In this document: one piece after another, positions 48,031 to 59,545 of the stretch
Layout of the letters: each line of letters opens with the position of its first letter
How positions within the stretch are numbered: position 1 is the first letter of the stretch
Source: Nelumbo lutea
Taxonomy: Eukaryota; Streptophyta; Magnoliopsida; Proteales; Nelumbonaceae
Reading direction: 5' to 3'
NCBI GenBank assembly: GCA_022828595.1
Contig: JAKGHH010000005.1
Location: 53,439,655 to 53,503,654 of the forward strand
Length of the DNA stretch: 64,000 nucleotides
The notes under the pieces: model-generated
The model's input: only the letters and a program-made list of their open reading frames with translations
Databases searched by the model: none
Told to the model about the DNA's origin: nothing
Translations under genes and position numbers: made by a program

Positions 48031-50061
48031 CCATTTAAGTTCACCTCGCCAATATCTGAGCCATTTAATTAGCAAGACAAAGAGATTGACCCTAAAGGGT
48101 CTTTATCTAAGCGAGGAGAGAGAGAGAGAGGTTTCCCTAAACCTACCGCAACAACAAGAGAGAGTAATTAATATAGGCCTACTAACACCTAAAACCTCTG
48201 ACCTGCAAGATTCCCCAATTATAGAGCTTCCTTTCCCAAGCTGGTCTAGTTAATTGCAACTATTGTCATTAAAGTTCTGGTTTAGAGATATTCCACTTTC
48301 CACCAACTTGGTTACAACCCCATCCAAAAGACAGAGAAGCCCCTCTTTTTATTTTAATAATAAATCAACATAAAAGGGTATTTTAGTAACATCAGTTAAC
48401 ATTATTTAATTATTGTTGTTGTTAACCTTCCTTATTAATTATCAAGGAACATGGTCCCAAAGGTTGGCTGCCCCATATTCCAACGACCCCTTCATAAAAA
48501 AAATGCGAGTTAGGAGAAGTAACTTAATTAAGTGACTAATTAATCATCATGTTTAAGGAGACAAGCAGGGATTAAAATAAGGCACTGTAATCATGGAATT
48601 CAGAATTTCGAACCTCCAACGACTAGATTTGGAACAACAGAACTGTTCGACGTGGGTACATGCATCCCCAGACAACTGCGGTTGTGACTTGCTTTTTGAT
48701 GGAAGCCTTGCACCAATCGCTACGTCTCATGCCACCACTCTCTCGCATGAACCATCACTATACAAATCTATAATCTGTTTATTTTAATAGAATATAAAAC
48801 CCAGATTGATATCAAGCTGGAATACCTTTCCAAGCAAGTCTGTTAGGCTAAGCTAAAATATTTTCTGATTTTTCTGGAACAGAACGATAGTCACTATACA
48901 AGTGAAGAGAGACAGAAGAATGGGAAGCGTAACGTGGAATCGTACGTATCTGTATTCAAAGCAAAGCAAGCATGCGTGGCAAGGATGGGATGGTCCCAGA
49001 GTTCTATTATTGGTTGTTGGCATTGTCATGGATGCTTTGGTTAATGGTCTCTATTCGGTTTACTAGAGCTGGGACTGTGGGACTGGAGCTTAATTAATTG
49101 GATGAAAGTGGAAGCCTGACCAAATTGCGTTATTTGGGGTCTTGATAAAGGAAGAAAGGAAAGAAAACAAAGAAATTTTGTTATTTGAGATGCTGGGTTA
49201 TAAACTATATGCCTATTGGGCAGCTGCCATTGTTGAACCAAGGTTGATGGGTCCCACAAATCAGACCATATTATGATGATAAGGTCATATCTCACATACT
49301 TCTTCTGATCGGTCCCTTGTTTACCCACTTTGCTTATCTTGTGGTCCTTTTTCCATGCAAAGAATGAAAGAATGATTGATTTCTCAGTCACCTGGACAAA
49401 CATGCCTCTTTCTTTTCACTGCTTCCTTTATCCTTGGAGAGGCCAAGGGAGGCTTGCTGTGGGTGGAATGATCAAGGAAATGACCCTATTGTAGGCCCCA
49501 CAATTAGGGCCCTAAAAGTAACCACATGTTGGGTAATTATAGGATCAGAAGATGCTTTTCAATTTCCATGGTCATCAAAACTCAAAGCATGTTGAGATGA
49601 CTCTTAGTCATTTGATATCCGACTGACAGAGCTTTGATAAGACGGACATCTCTCTACCATCCAATTATCCAAATAGATCTCACCAAAAAGAAAAACAGGA
49701 TACTATCCCAATAGATGCAATCAGAACAGAATTGTGACCAATGTTGACCCACTTTTTTTAAGGCCTAGTTTGTTTGCAAAGTAATTTCATTTGCACTGGT
49801 GAAAAAGAATGTGAGTACAAATGAGTTACCGTGTAAATAAAGTAAAAACCCAACTAAAAATGAACCAGAATTTATGTTCTTCTGACCATGCATTTATACT
49901 GGTTCAAATGAAATTGAATCGAAAGCAAATAGAACCTCAGTGCAAAACCTTGTCATTTTGTATTATTTTATATTCTTAAACCTTATATTTGTATTTGCAC
50001 CCTTTCCAAATTCAGCCTAATAATGGTTCTGCACGGGAACCATTTGTTTTAGTTTTAATAA
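48031..50061. other. Intergenic DNA, no gene seen
   Basis: A (GA)n run lies near 48115-48131. Short frames at 48593-48787 and 49041-49403 have no recognisable domain. I see no other structure. Confidence 0.4.
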
Positions 50062-50070
50062 CTACTGAAC

Positions 50071-50349
50071 AGAGTCCGCGCTCGATGCACCCATGGGTGC
50101 ATTGGACGCGTGAACCCACCCATCACGTTCAACCACGTTGATTGAGCGTGGGATAGATAACGTTAACAGTGGTTTGGCCGTCAATTGATGGAATCCGGTT
50201 CAACCGGACACAAAAAGACAAAAACTTTACATTTCACACATTTCGAACTCCCCCTCCCTATCCGCTCCTCATTTCAAACTTTACCACAGCAACTCACCGG
50301 CACCTCCGTGAACGACGAAGCCACCGGCGGCACTCTCTAGTTCATACGC

Positions 50350-50380
<31 letters not shown>
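50071..50380 (+). repeat. Left terminal inverted repeat of the MULE
   Basis: Inverted partner of about 51412-51767. It ends in a (CTT)n run at about 50350-50379 that corresponds to the GAAGAAGA stretch near 51425 in the right arm. Scattered mismatches show the arms have aged. Confidence 0.8.
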
Positions 50381-50381
<1 letters not shown>

Positions 50382-51411
50382 AAATCTAATGTTTTTTTCT
50401 TTCTATAAGCAGATCACACCGGCAGTCAGCATTCTCTACTTGATCTGCCGACATTTGACGTTAAGGTCCTCAGGAGATTTCCTGCAGTTCAGGTTTTCCC
50501 GCTTCAATTAGTTAATGCCCATTTTCGTTATATTGTTCTAGACAGCTCTGATATCACTTCACAGTTATGAGTCCTCGTTGATTCCTTTCTTCCTAATCTG
50601 TAGCCATTTGAAGTCTACTCTGAGAAACAACTCAGTTAATTATAACATGTAAAAGTTTGACTATGTAATTGATCACTCAGATTATGATGCATTTCTGTTC
50701 TTTCGATGATCAAGTCAATGTGTAGGAACCTTTCTCAGAGCTCAGAGGTAATGGATCTGAAGTCTGTCAAAGCCATCCACTAGTTGAGTTGCTCAACACA
50801 TGGAGGGTGCTTTTTTCTTCCGCTAATTATCACTTTTCTCAACTCATGATGGACTCTGCTTGTTAAAAGCGGGAATTTTTTGCATATACAGTCAGCAATA
50901 CATCTTACAGTCCATGTTAAATTGATAATATCAACCATTTTTTGAGTTTCGATTCATTCATATTCGTTTGTTCTTCATTGCGAAATACAGAACTCATTCT
51001 TTTATATTTGAGATGTAATATTCCACCATTGTACAGAGTTTTTCATGGCCCAATTCAGGGGTCAGTTATACGCAGAGAAAAAAATGGATACATACGTTTT
51101 CCTTATCTTCCAAAATTGTTCGATGATCAAGAGTTTCCTGTTTATCTGCTTATAGATTCCCATACTATCTTAGTAGATGAAACCATAGGTTCCATACTGA
51201 CCTCTCGAGTCTCTTAAATCTACCTGTGTTTAGCATATTTCAGTGTTTGATCTTTTCTCCCAACTAGTTATTTGTCAAAAAAAAAAAAGGACACGTAATT
51301 TCTACAGACCAATCATGGAAGAAACGTTCGTGCCCTTTCGTGGGATCAAGAATGATCTCGAAGGAAGACTGTTGTGCTACAAACAAGATTGGACTAGTGG
51401 TTTCCGTTCAG

Positions 51412-51767
51412 GTTACAAGTCCGAAGAAGAAGAAGAGGGAGAGGAAGAGGAATAGGAAGAAGACGTACGAACTAGAGAGAGTGCTGCCGAACGATTTGTC
51501 TCTCGCCACCGGTGGCTTCGTCGTTCACGGAGGCACCGGTGAGCTGCTGTCCTAGAGTTCAAAATGAGGAGCGGATAGGGAGGGGGAGTTCGAAATGTGT
51601 GAAAAGAAAACAAGGTTTTTGTCTTTTTGTGTCTGGTTGAACCGGACTCCGTCGATTGACAATCTAACCTCAGTTAACGTTACCCATCCCGTCCTCAATC
51701 TACGTGGGCAAACGTGATTGGTGGGTTCACACGTCCAGCGCACCCATGGGTGCACAGAACGCGAGGC
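51412..51767 (-). repeat. Right terminal inverted repeat of the MULE
   Basis: Reverse-complement partner of the left arm, with the terminal palindrome CACCCATGGGTG in both. It is slightly longer than the left arm because of indels around the trinucleotide run. Confidence 0.8.
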
Positions 51768-51776
51768 CTACTGAAC

Positions 51777-52572
51777 GACACATGACTAGTAACTACATAG
51801 TCACCATCCAGGGTTCAGCGTCCAGCCCCACCTAACTGGTCCAGTTGCATTGCTTTTTGTCTGTATGGCGTTGGGGCAGAAATTCAATACAGCCTCATCA
51901 TATTAATTAGCGGCTCCCAAAACCCAAAATGCCAACGCCTAGAAGTGGACATTCAACCAAAATAAAGTAATGATGTCTGGTGCATTTGTAATACATGTGC
52001 CGATGGATTGTTAACTATTTGAGCGTGTGGTTTAGTGGTTACGAGGTTTTGGTTATGTAAGAAAGAGATCGACCTGTTTCAGTGTAGTTCAGTTTGATTC
52101 TAATCCACTGTACAACTCTCAACAGCCCATGAGTTCAGGTAGATTTCAGCCCGATGTCGCCACTGACTGACTGCATCTGTTACGTGGGTCGAAGAGGGCG
52201 GGTGAATGGGTAAACTTTGCAAGAGATACACGCAAATATTCAACAAACATACTGGTGGCTGTCGGCTGTCGAGGTCTCTTAAATATGTAAAGCAACAGAA
52301 GCAGGTTGAGAAGATGACAGGTGAAAGAATTCGGTTTTGGAATATGGTTAGATTTTCACCAACTCCAATTACAAGGAAAAAGGATACTTCGATTATTATG
52401 ACATAATACTTCAGCAAACCACAATCAAAACAAAAGTGAAGCCTGGACTATGGTTCCAATTTCCAAAAATTGATTGTGCTTGAATGCTCTGAGAGGGAAA
52501 ATAAAGGATATAGCATGAACTCAGCAACTAATACAAGTAAAATTTGAGAACCAAAATTACAGGGGATCTAGT
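51777..52572. other. Intergenic DNA; 3' flank of L17
   Basis: No supported gene. The part just below 52573 is the presumed 3' untranslated region of the L17 gene on the minus strand. Confidence 0.4.
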
Positions 52573-53403
52573 TTAACTATCAGAATGAGAACTTGAATCC
52601 TCCTTGGGAGGTGCTAACTGCTTGCTAAGGCGGGACCTTGTCCAAGGATCCAAGGGGGCCCTTGGTGGTGGTTGAGGAGTTGCTGGTTTCGACTGCCTAA
52701 GTTCATTCTCTCTGTCTATGAACCTGCAGAAGCAACACAGATGAAGGGTGATGAATTGATTCAGGAAAACATGAAATCATTTAAAGATTGTCTTTAATGT
52801 TGTTTTCTTATTGGTAAAGAATACATGTTTTAACAGATCTGAAAATTATTGTTCAGTTCCTTTCTGGAGGCGGGGAACAATATCTCCTTTTAAGGATGCC
52901 TCTTCACGGGGATGGTTGAAATTCATACTTTTACCAGAACTATCAATATCAGTTGTCTTCATCATCTGATCCATCCCACCTAAGTGGGATCTGCAACCTT
53001 TAAGTGAATTCTTCCAAAAAAGTTAATTCAGTTTCTTGTAAACTTCATTCAACTCAGCACCTTTTGACAGTACACAACCTCTCTAAGCCTATGAAAAATA
53101 GAATTCATGAATTAATGGTACCACCTAAAATAAGTCCAAATAGAAGCTTACTCAATATAGGCCATTTCTGCAGCATCACCAACTCGTATGCGAGTTCGAA
53201 GTAGCCTTGTGTACCCACCCGCTCTATCTCTGTAAACACAGTACATGCCTATGCTTATAAAGATGCCATCACCAAACAAAAGATGGAAATTTGAATTGCT
53301 GGAAGAATTACTTGTAGCGATAAGCCAACTCAGTAAATAGCTTGTGAAGGACGTCATCCCCCCGCACAAAAGCAGAAGCACGCCTTGCAGCACAAAGAGA
53401 ACC
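52573..53403 (-). CDS. RPL17: Ribosomal protein bL17, partial (3' exons)
   Basis: Three exons on the minus strand, 53403-53312, 53229-53152 and 52723-52573, join with GT-AG borders and matching phases into 106 codons ending in TAA. The protein runs GSLCAARRASAFVRGDD, then FTELAYRYKDRAGGYTRLL, RTRIRVGDAAEMAYIEFIDR and a plant-type tail ending SSSHSDS. This is the C-terminal two thirds of the bacterial-type L17 family, the kind used in organelle (probably mitochondrial) large ribosomal subunits. The usual Pro of GDAAPMAYIE is Glu here. About 55 N-terminal residues are missing; no exon for them was found up to 64000, where LINEs and a Gypsy element fill the DNA. Either intron 1 is longer than 10 kb or the gene is truncated. 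The intact frame and splice sites favour a live gene. Confidence 0.85.
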
Positions 53404-53829
53404 CTGCAAGAGGTCAAGAGAAGTCAAAGACGCAAACAAAACTCACAAGGGTGTGAACTTTTCACCAGAAGCCAGTGAACCACATGCTTTACACTGAGTT
53501 CCTTCAAAATTTTCTAAGAGAAACCTAAATCTGAAATCAGATGGGAATATTCATGTTAAGATCTTCAATCAGAAATACAAACTTCATGTATCTGCAAGTG
53601 TTCAATTGGTTCTCCTAACATTGAGCATACCATAAAGTTTAATTAGTATTTGGTTGGTTGTCCTACTCCTACCACTGCAATCACTACAAAACTTGTTCTC
53701 CTATTATTTAGCAATGCCATAGAGCTTAATTTTGACATATATTCCTTGGGGAAGTCTTGGCTTCTTGTGTTGGAGCCTGGAGACGCCTTCAGAGATGGTA
53801 GATGGGTGATTTGGTGAGGGCATAGCTCA
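53404..53829. other. Upstream of L17 exon, no exon found
   Basis: The polypyrimidine-poor CTCTTGCAG acceptor ends at 53404. Beyond it I searched for the missing N-terminal L17 exon on the minus strand and found none. Confidence 0.35.
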
Positions 53830-54290
53830 TATACTTCTTATTTTTGAAGATAAATAAAGAAGAGAATTTTATTACTAAAAAGAAGAATATAGTTTAAAAG
53901 GTCATGAAGCATTAATGTATCAAGCTGCAGGGAGGTTGCAAAGCTGAAGTCTATAAAGGGGCCTAGAAACACATCACTTAAAATGTCATGAAGCATTAAT
54001 GTATCAAGGCTGTCCTAGTATTTCATGCCTCTATAAAAACCAAATTCCAAGAGATACATGTGGAGACAGAATCAACAGAGGAAATTGAAGAGCTTTTTCC
54101 ACTTGAGAATGGATAAAGTTGGGGAATTTTAGACAAAGAGGGGCATCTCCCCACCAGAAGTCTTCCAAAAACATAGGTAGACTGGAAGAGTGGGCCTTTT
54201 CCCCTGAAGAGAACAAAGTGCATTACTAGTTTGCTACATAAAGTGGAATGTACCACATACAAGGAACAAGATATGTATCACAATACCACC
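53830..54290 (-). pseudogene. LINE relic (post-RT region)
   Basis: Minus-strand frames give FLEDFWWGDAPLCLKFPNF in one register and GRCPSLSKIPQLYPFSSG in another, the FW-D-WWG-PL box that follows the RT in plant LINEs. A 3'-end-like AATAAAATTCTCTTCTTTAT lies at about 53870-53851 on the minus strand. A 42-bp direct repeat (TCATGAAGCATTAATGTATC at 53904 and 53987) sits inside. Confidence 0.55.
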
Positions 54291-54699
54291 GTGGCCAATG
54301 TGCAAGATATACATACAAATATAATGTCATGCCAGTTATCACAGAAGAGAAAAACTAAGGCCAATAAACTCTGGCAAAATGGAGAGGTAGAAGTAGATCA
54401 TTGATCTCCTTCCTGATTGAAGCCAGCTTTGAGGCACCTATATATATTTGTTCCTTTCCTTCCATATCTTCCAATAAAGAGTAAGTTCAATAAGTTTCAA
54501 CTAGGATGTGTTGCAGATACACATACTAGCAACATAATGATGACAGTATGATATAAAAACATCCTCAAGAACTTGATTGATAGATGGTTTATAGCCCCTT
54601 GAATAAAAAAAAAAAATCTAGAACTCAAACTAATGACCTTCATTGCTTAGGAGTTAGGAGTAGTCAATCAGAATGATAAAAGGTTTCCAGATTCTCAAG

Positions 54700-55830
54700 T
54701 TAACTTTTTTCTTTCTTTCTTTTTGGAAAAAGTAATGTATTGTATGAAGTATCACTATAAACCCATGTACAATGAGATTCCGTACATTAGTTCACAGGGT
54801 AAGACTCAAAAAAGTCTACAGACAAAAAAGTTGGTTGAACTCCCCACTGGTAATCTTGCTAGTAGATAGCCAGTCCCTGATCAGACCAAAAGCAGAGCTA
54901 ATCACATATTCCACAAAGCTCTTCTTGCTCTCAAAAAGCTCATCATTTCTTTCCATCCATGTAGAACAAAAAATGGCTAGAGGGATCACTGCCCAAGCTA
55001 ACCTGCCCTTCCTGCTCATATTTTGAGCATGCCACTTATCCAGAAGTTCACCAACAGAATTAGGATGACAACCTTGCCAGTGAAATGCATTCTGAAAATT
55101 AGTCCATAATCTGCTAGTGGATTACAATGGATAAACAAGTGCCTAGAAGACTTGAGCTGCTCTTCACAGAGGACATAGTCAGTGTTGCCCAAGGTCAATC
55201 CCCTTCTCAATAAGTATTCTTTTGATTGGCATTTGTCCAGCACTCCAGCACCACCAAACAAGTAAAAAGATTGACCTTTGAGGGTGTCACAGTACCCCAG
55301 ATCTCCTTATAAGGAAAATTCCCTGAATCTTTTTCAAATAACTTCTTATAGAAAGATTTTACTGCAAAATTATCAGAACTATGCCATTTCCAAATTCTGG
55401 AATCCCTCTCCAATACAGTACAATTATGATTCTGAATCAAAGACAGCAGATCAGAGATTTGCCCCCATTCCCAATTATTGAAAATTTCCCTGAAAACAGG
55501 AGTCCACACAGGAGTGCCTCCAAGAAAAATATGAGTCAGCAACTGTTGCATCCTTGTTGCATGCTAATCTCTATAGCTCAGGAGATAACTCTTTCAAAGC
55601 ATAGCCATCACACCAAGAACTAATTCTTCTGCCATCACCAACCTTATGCTTTATGGCTCTCAGGAAGTGAGGATATGCTGAGCAAATACCTTTCCAAATG
55701 CTGCACCCATAAGAAATCTTTGGAATATTTGCATCCCAACCATTGCTTTTGGGCACTGTATTTATCCATAACTTCCAAAGGGAACTGTGATCACTAAAGA
55801 ACCTCCATAACCATCTTCCAAGTCAGGAGA
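54700..55830 (-). pseudogene. LINE relic ending in zf-RVT
   Basis: Minus-strand frames in order: ISYGCSIWKGICSAYPHFL with VGDGRRISSWCDGYALKE (55756-55571), TPVWTPVFREIFNNWEWGQ and FAVKSFYKKLFE (55551-55207), zf-RVT pieces LCEEQLKSSRHLFIHCN, and a C-terminal part AVIPLAIFCSTWMERND ending FNQLFCL (55019-54816). There is no RNase H after zf-RVT, unlike the other LINE copies here. An A-rich AAAAAGAAAGAAAGAAAAAA end follows near 54705. Several frameshifts separate the parts. Confidence 0.75.
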
Positions 55831-56089
55831 TATTGAAATGCTTTTTCTTTCTCTTTCTTGACTAAGCAGAACCTATATTGCTATGCATAAGGAAATGGAA
55901 TACAATATTAAATATGCCAAGCACCGCTGTCCAAGTGATATGTTGCCCCCTGCTACCTTACCCCATATTCTGACATTCTAATTATGTTCATACTTCATGT
56001 GCAATCAAATCACCCCCCCCCCCACCATAATAATAATACAATTTTCTCTTTGGCTAGCTAACGCATCAGTTAAAATATATGTTGATCTC

Positions 56090-56356
56090 TAGGTCCATAT
56101 GAGAGTAGTATGCAATTCCTTAGACACCTGTAATGTTTCTCTCAGTGTATGCCTACCAGGAACCATTACTGTTGGTCTTGAACCAGAGCACAATCATCAT
56201 TGAATCTCCTTCCATTGATAAATTTCCATAATTTAGAGTTTTAGCCAGTCTCAGGCCTTGAAAAATGGCCAATAATTTAGCTGTAACAGGGTTTCCAAAT
56301 TCCGATAGGTCTTGAAAAATGGCCAACTCCCCCCTGATCAGTAAGAAAACTTTCAT
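56090..56356 (-). pseudogene. LINE RNase H, first half (inverted)
   Basis: The minus-strand frame reads NPVTAKLLAIFQGLRLAKTL, then NLSMEGDSMMIVLWF with the catalytic Asp, then TLRETLQVSKEL after a stop. This is the first half of the RNase H domain. The second half lies 330 bp away on the opposite strand (56690-56833). The two halves abut in the protein without overlap, which fits one insertion with an inverted 5' part. Confidence 0.65.
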
Positions 56357-56689
56357 TTAATGGGTCATGCAGTCAAACAAGAAACATTTCTTTAATAGTT
56401 GTGAAAAGGACCATAAAACAAACAATCAGAAAACAGCCAACAAAACCGAATATAAACTGTTATGAACAAAATATACAGATGATAATATTGCATACTTATC
56501 CCTTGATACAATGACTCGATGAGTCTCTAATGAATTCATTAGAGAAAGGGCAATCCATTGGCTGAAAGGAATGCCAGAATATTCTTAGAAAAGGAAAGAA
56601 ATTTTCCTGAAATGCAGGATTGCACATTGACAAAGGCAACACATTGGTGGGATGGCTCTTGAACCTGGATTCTGCCATTTAGAGTTATA

Positions 56690-56945
56690 GAGACCCTCTT
56701 TAAAAAAGTGAATTGGCTGACTAACAACATGACAGTTAGTGTTCAGTGGGTGAGCAGATTGGAAAATGCTATAGCTGATTCATTAGCCAAACAAGGGGTT
56801 TCTCGGGACTGTCTGTTTTGGACTACCTTGTAACTTATTCAATTTGTTTTTAAGAATTTTCTGAAGAGGTTGCACCTCATGCCTCTTCTTGGGTCACTTG
56901 TAATTCCTATTTTCTGTGATTAATAAATTTTTTCATTCAACAAAA
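56690..56945 (+). pseudogene. LINE RNase H, second half and tail
   Basis: The plus strand reads NNMTVSVQWVSRLENAIADS, then LAKQGVSRDCLFWTTL and a stop near 56833. A GTGATTAATAAATTTTTTCA end and an A10 tail follow (to 56951). The LFW-terminal motif and TTAATAAA end place it in the same LINE family as the copies at 24.9, 33.5 and 38.6 kb. Confidence 0.7.
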
Positions 56946-58094
56946 AAAAAATGACTTGATGAGTCTCAACTCTCAATACCCCGTTTCTTCCTAATCCATC
57001 TACAAGGGAGTCGGAAGATTTACGTATCTATCCAATTGATTGAGTTGTCCATTCTAGTGACAACATACCTCCCCATGTAGTATTGGTGTCAGCAAGGGCT
57101 CCTTGATAATGATGCAGATGGCTCCTAGCTAGTTTTGGGGGGTGTCTTCATGGGCCTCAATATGGTCCTGAAGCTGGGCCAATATTTAGGACAAAGTAAG
57201 ATCACATCCAGTCAACTTATACAACACAATAAACTAATAGAGGTTGGTCAAAACTATCATGGTCCATACGTAAACCTCTAAAAGATTCTAATGTCTTTGA
57301 AGATTTTGTTAGATTTGCATAAATTTGTTAGAAGATCCTTAAGATATTAGAAGTAACTTTGCATGAATGTGTGGATGAATGTTTCCTTTTTTGCATCCAT
57401 GTTGCAGTATGGAGTGGATCCATACTTTCAATGTTGAGATTCCATTGTGCTTCTAGTCCAAGAGTTGTGAACCTTCAGACATTGCACAAGGTTAGAGGTG
57501 AGACTCCACTATCTTTCCTTGTGCCTAATTTCTAATTCTCTTAATTTCCTCAACTTTAATTCTTTCTTCATTAAAGTTTAAACCTTATTTGTACTTCTAA
57601 ACTACTAATTTCTTTTATTAATCGATCAGCCCAGCCCTTTTTGCTCATAACTGAACTCAATTCAACATGGCCTTATGCTTCAAGTCCTTTTTGCTCATCT
57701 TCTTGAAAATTCCACCCTCTTCAGCCCTCTTTGAACCCTTATTCCTCAGTTTCTACTGCATGCAGCTTCTCTTTGAATGGTTCTCATACATCAGATGGAG
57801 ATTTTGATCTATCACTACTGAGGACTTTGCATGAACCTCCACTCTCACTGTTATCTAAATCATCAATCCCTGAAGCGATATAATTTCTTCTCTTATGGTC
57901 GTTGCAAATAGATCCAAGATATGCAGAGATAACTTATGAATGGTTTGGAGAGAATATCCATCAAAGTTAAATTTTACCTTCCTTGTAAAGAGGGGGAGGT
58001 TAAGGGTGGAAATGATTGGAACTTTTCCCATCTCAGCTTGGGCTTGTACTAATACCAGAAGGTCCAGAACTCAGGCTTGACTTGGGCTTGGCTC
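56946..58094. other. No gene seen
   Basis: Anonymous DNA between two LINE relics. I looked for the missing L17 N-terminal exon here on the minus strand and did not find it. Confidence 0.4.
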
Positions 58095-59046
58095 TTCTTA
58101 GAGGAGTGCCCATATCTCTTCCAGGGTCTGCTTTTTTGTGAGGGAGGCCAGCTTAAAGAAAATCAACACTTATGATCTCCTTCAGAAAAAGAACCATGGA
58201 AGATCTTATTTATCCCCTCATCTGTTGCTTCTGCCTTAAAGCCGGGGAGTCTACCAACCACATCCTGCTTCACTGTGAGGAAACTAGAAAATTTTGGAAC
58301 TTTTTCCTAACATTATTTGAATACAATTGGATTTTCCCAGAACATGTGGTTGAATGCTTAGGACAATGGTCAGGAAAAGGTCTAAGCAAAAGAGGGAAAA
58401 CTTTATGGCAATCTGCAGCACATGCTATATTTTGGAGCATTTGGGAAGAGAGAAATAATTGGGTGTTTAACAACAGAACAAAAAACTGTGAGGAGCTTAT
58501 TTCTCTAATCTGTTACAGATGCTTCCTGTGGACTTCCAGCTCAAATTATTTCAGAGGTGTCACATTTTCTGACCTCCAAAGAAATGCCGTAAATTTTCTT
58601 CACTCTAATCACATACACCTCAACACTTTCCGCAGTTTCAGATTTGACGAGGAAGGGGAGACAACTTTGTACTTTGATGAGAGTACTTTTGGAAACCCAG
58701 GTGCAGCATGTATTGGAGGCACAATTCGAAGAAGAGATGGTACCATCAGTTGGGCCTTTAGTGGGCCGATTGGGATAGCTTCCTCAACAAAGGCTGAAGT
58801 CATGGCAGCATTAACCGGCATCAGGATTGCAAGAGCCCTGGGTTTATTAAACCTTACCATTAAAGGAGATTCAGCCAACACCATTAATTGGCTCACTAAT
58901 CTTGACAGTGGGCCTTGGGCCTTAGCTCACTACTTGGCTGAAGCGAGAGACATCCTCTCCTCCTTGAATGCTCATGTGGGCTGGGTTCTGAGGGAGCTAA
59001 ACTATGAAGCTGACAGTCTAGCTAAATCTGGCGCTTACAGGGATTA
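58095..59046 (+). pseudogene. LINE zf-RVT + RNase H, cut by chromovirus
   Basis: The frame opens at 58172 and runs through the LTR start. A zf-RVT end (CCFCLKAGESTNHILLHCEE) leads into the linker FWSIWEERNNWVFNN and then RNase H with all four acidic positions: TLYFDESTFGNPGA, TKAEVMAALTGIRIARAL, LTIKGDSANTINW and NYEADSLAKSGA. The last residues VMDAFLGKTY.. after AYRDY are encoded by the Gypsy LTR, not the LINE, so the natural C-terminus and tail are displaced. Before 58172 a shifted frame gives EASLKKINTYDLLQKKN. It is the best preserved LINE reading frame in the window. Confidence 0.8.
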
Positions 59047-59542
59047 TGTTATGGACGCATTCCTCGGGAAGACATACCATCGCCGCCGGCAGCAGCAGGA
59101 ACCTGACCCACCGCCAGCAGCAGTAATGATTCAGTGATTCTCAGTCTACCCAGTTCGGCATCAGCAGTCTCATCCAGATTAGATTAGCTTATCTTCTTGT
59201 TCTTATCTTATTCTATTGCTCTTATCTTATCTTGTTAGTAAGTTATCAGATTAGGATTAGCTTATCTTATCCTTAGCAAGATAGAACTAGAAGTCTCCCT
59301 ATTCAGCAAGGAGACTCCCTCAGATTAGGCCTCTTGTAATCTCCGATTTAAGGAGACACCCTTATTGAATGAAATCATCAAATTATTCAGTCAAAGAGTG
59401 AGTTAGGAGAGTTGGTGATCCCTTGGACAAATCACCAAAGGCACCAAGATAGGTTCATCACGAGCAGGAAGGAACAAGGAAAAACAGGAGGTTTTCCCCG
59501 TGGACCGACCCGTGATGAGATCCTATTCTTGGGCCCTCAACA
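59047..59542 (+). repeat. 5' LTR of chromovirus
   Basis: It begins TGTTATGGACGCATTCCTCG and probably ends CCCTCAACA before the primer site. The first 121 bp align to the 3' LTR with 7 differences, 5 of them C (here) to T (3' LTR), all five in CHG context. It carries repeated CTTATCTTATC motifs near 59190-59270. Confidence 0.85.
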
Positions 59543-59545
59543 ACT

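Larger units (their letters stand above)
50071..51767. mobile_element. Mutator-like element (Pack-MULE candidate)
   Basis: The 1,697-bp element is flanked by a perfect 9-bp direct repeat CTACTGAAC (50062-50070 and 51768-51776), the Mutator target-site size. Its arms, 50071 to about 50380 and about 51412-51767, are long inverted repeats sharing TGCACCCATGGGTGC, GTGAACCCACC, GAACTCCCCCTCCCTATCCG and TGAACGACGAAGCCACCGG. The ~1 kb between the arms carries no transposase but has exon-like blocks with splice-like borders: 50414-50491 (LLDLPTFDVKVLRRFPAVQ, then GTTTTC), 50728-50750 or longer (EPFSELR, then GTAATGG) and from 51031 after TTGTACAG (RREKNGYIRFPYLPKLFDDQ in one frame). This fits capture of a host gene fragment. 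The source gene is not recognised. Confidence 0.8.

Noticed and set aside
49041..49403. 120-codon minus-strand frame
   Set aside because: No signal peptide, domain or splice structure, and the composition is typical of non-coding DNA.
50169..50408. 79-codon frame with a serine run
   Set aside because: The serine run is the (CTT)n part of the MULE arm, and the same frame recurs in the inverted arm.
53404..58094. Possible N-terminal exon of L17
   Set aside because: Minus strand scanned for the conserved basic N-terminus and the KHER-type motif; nothing convincing was found.
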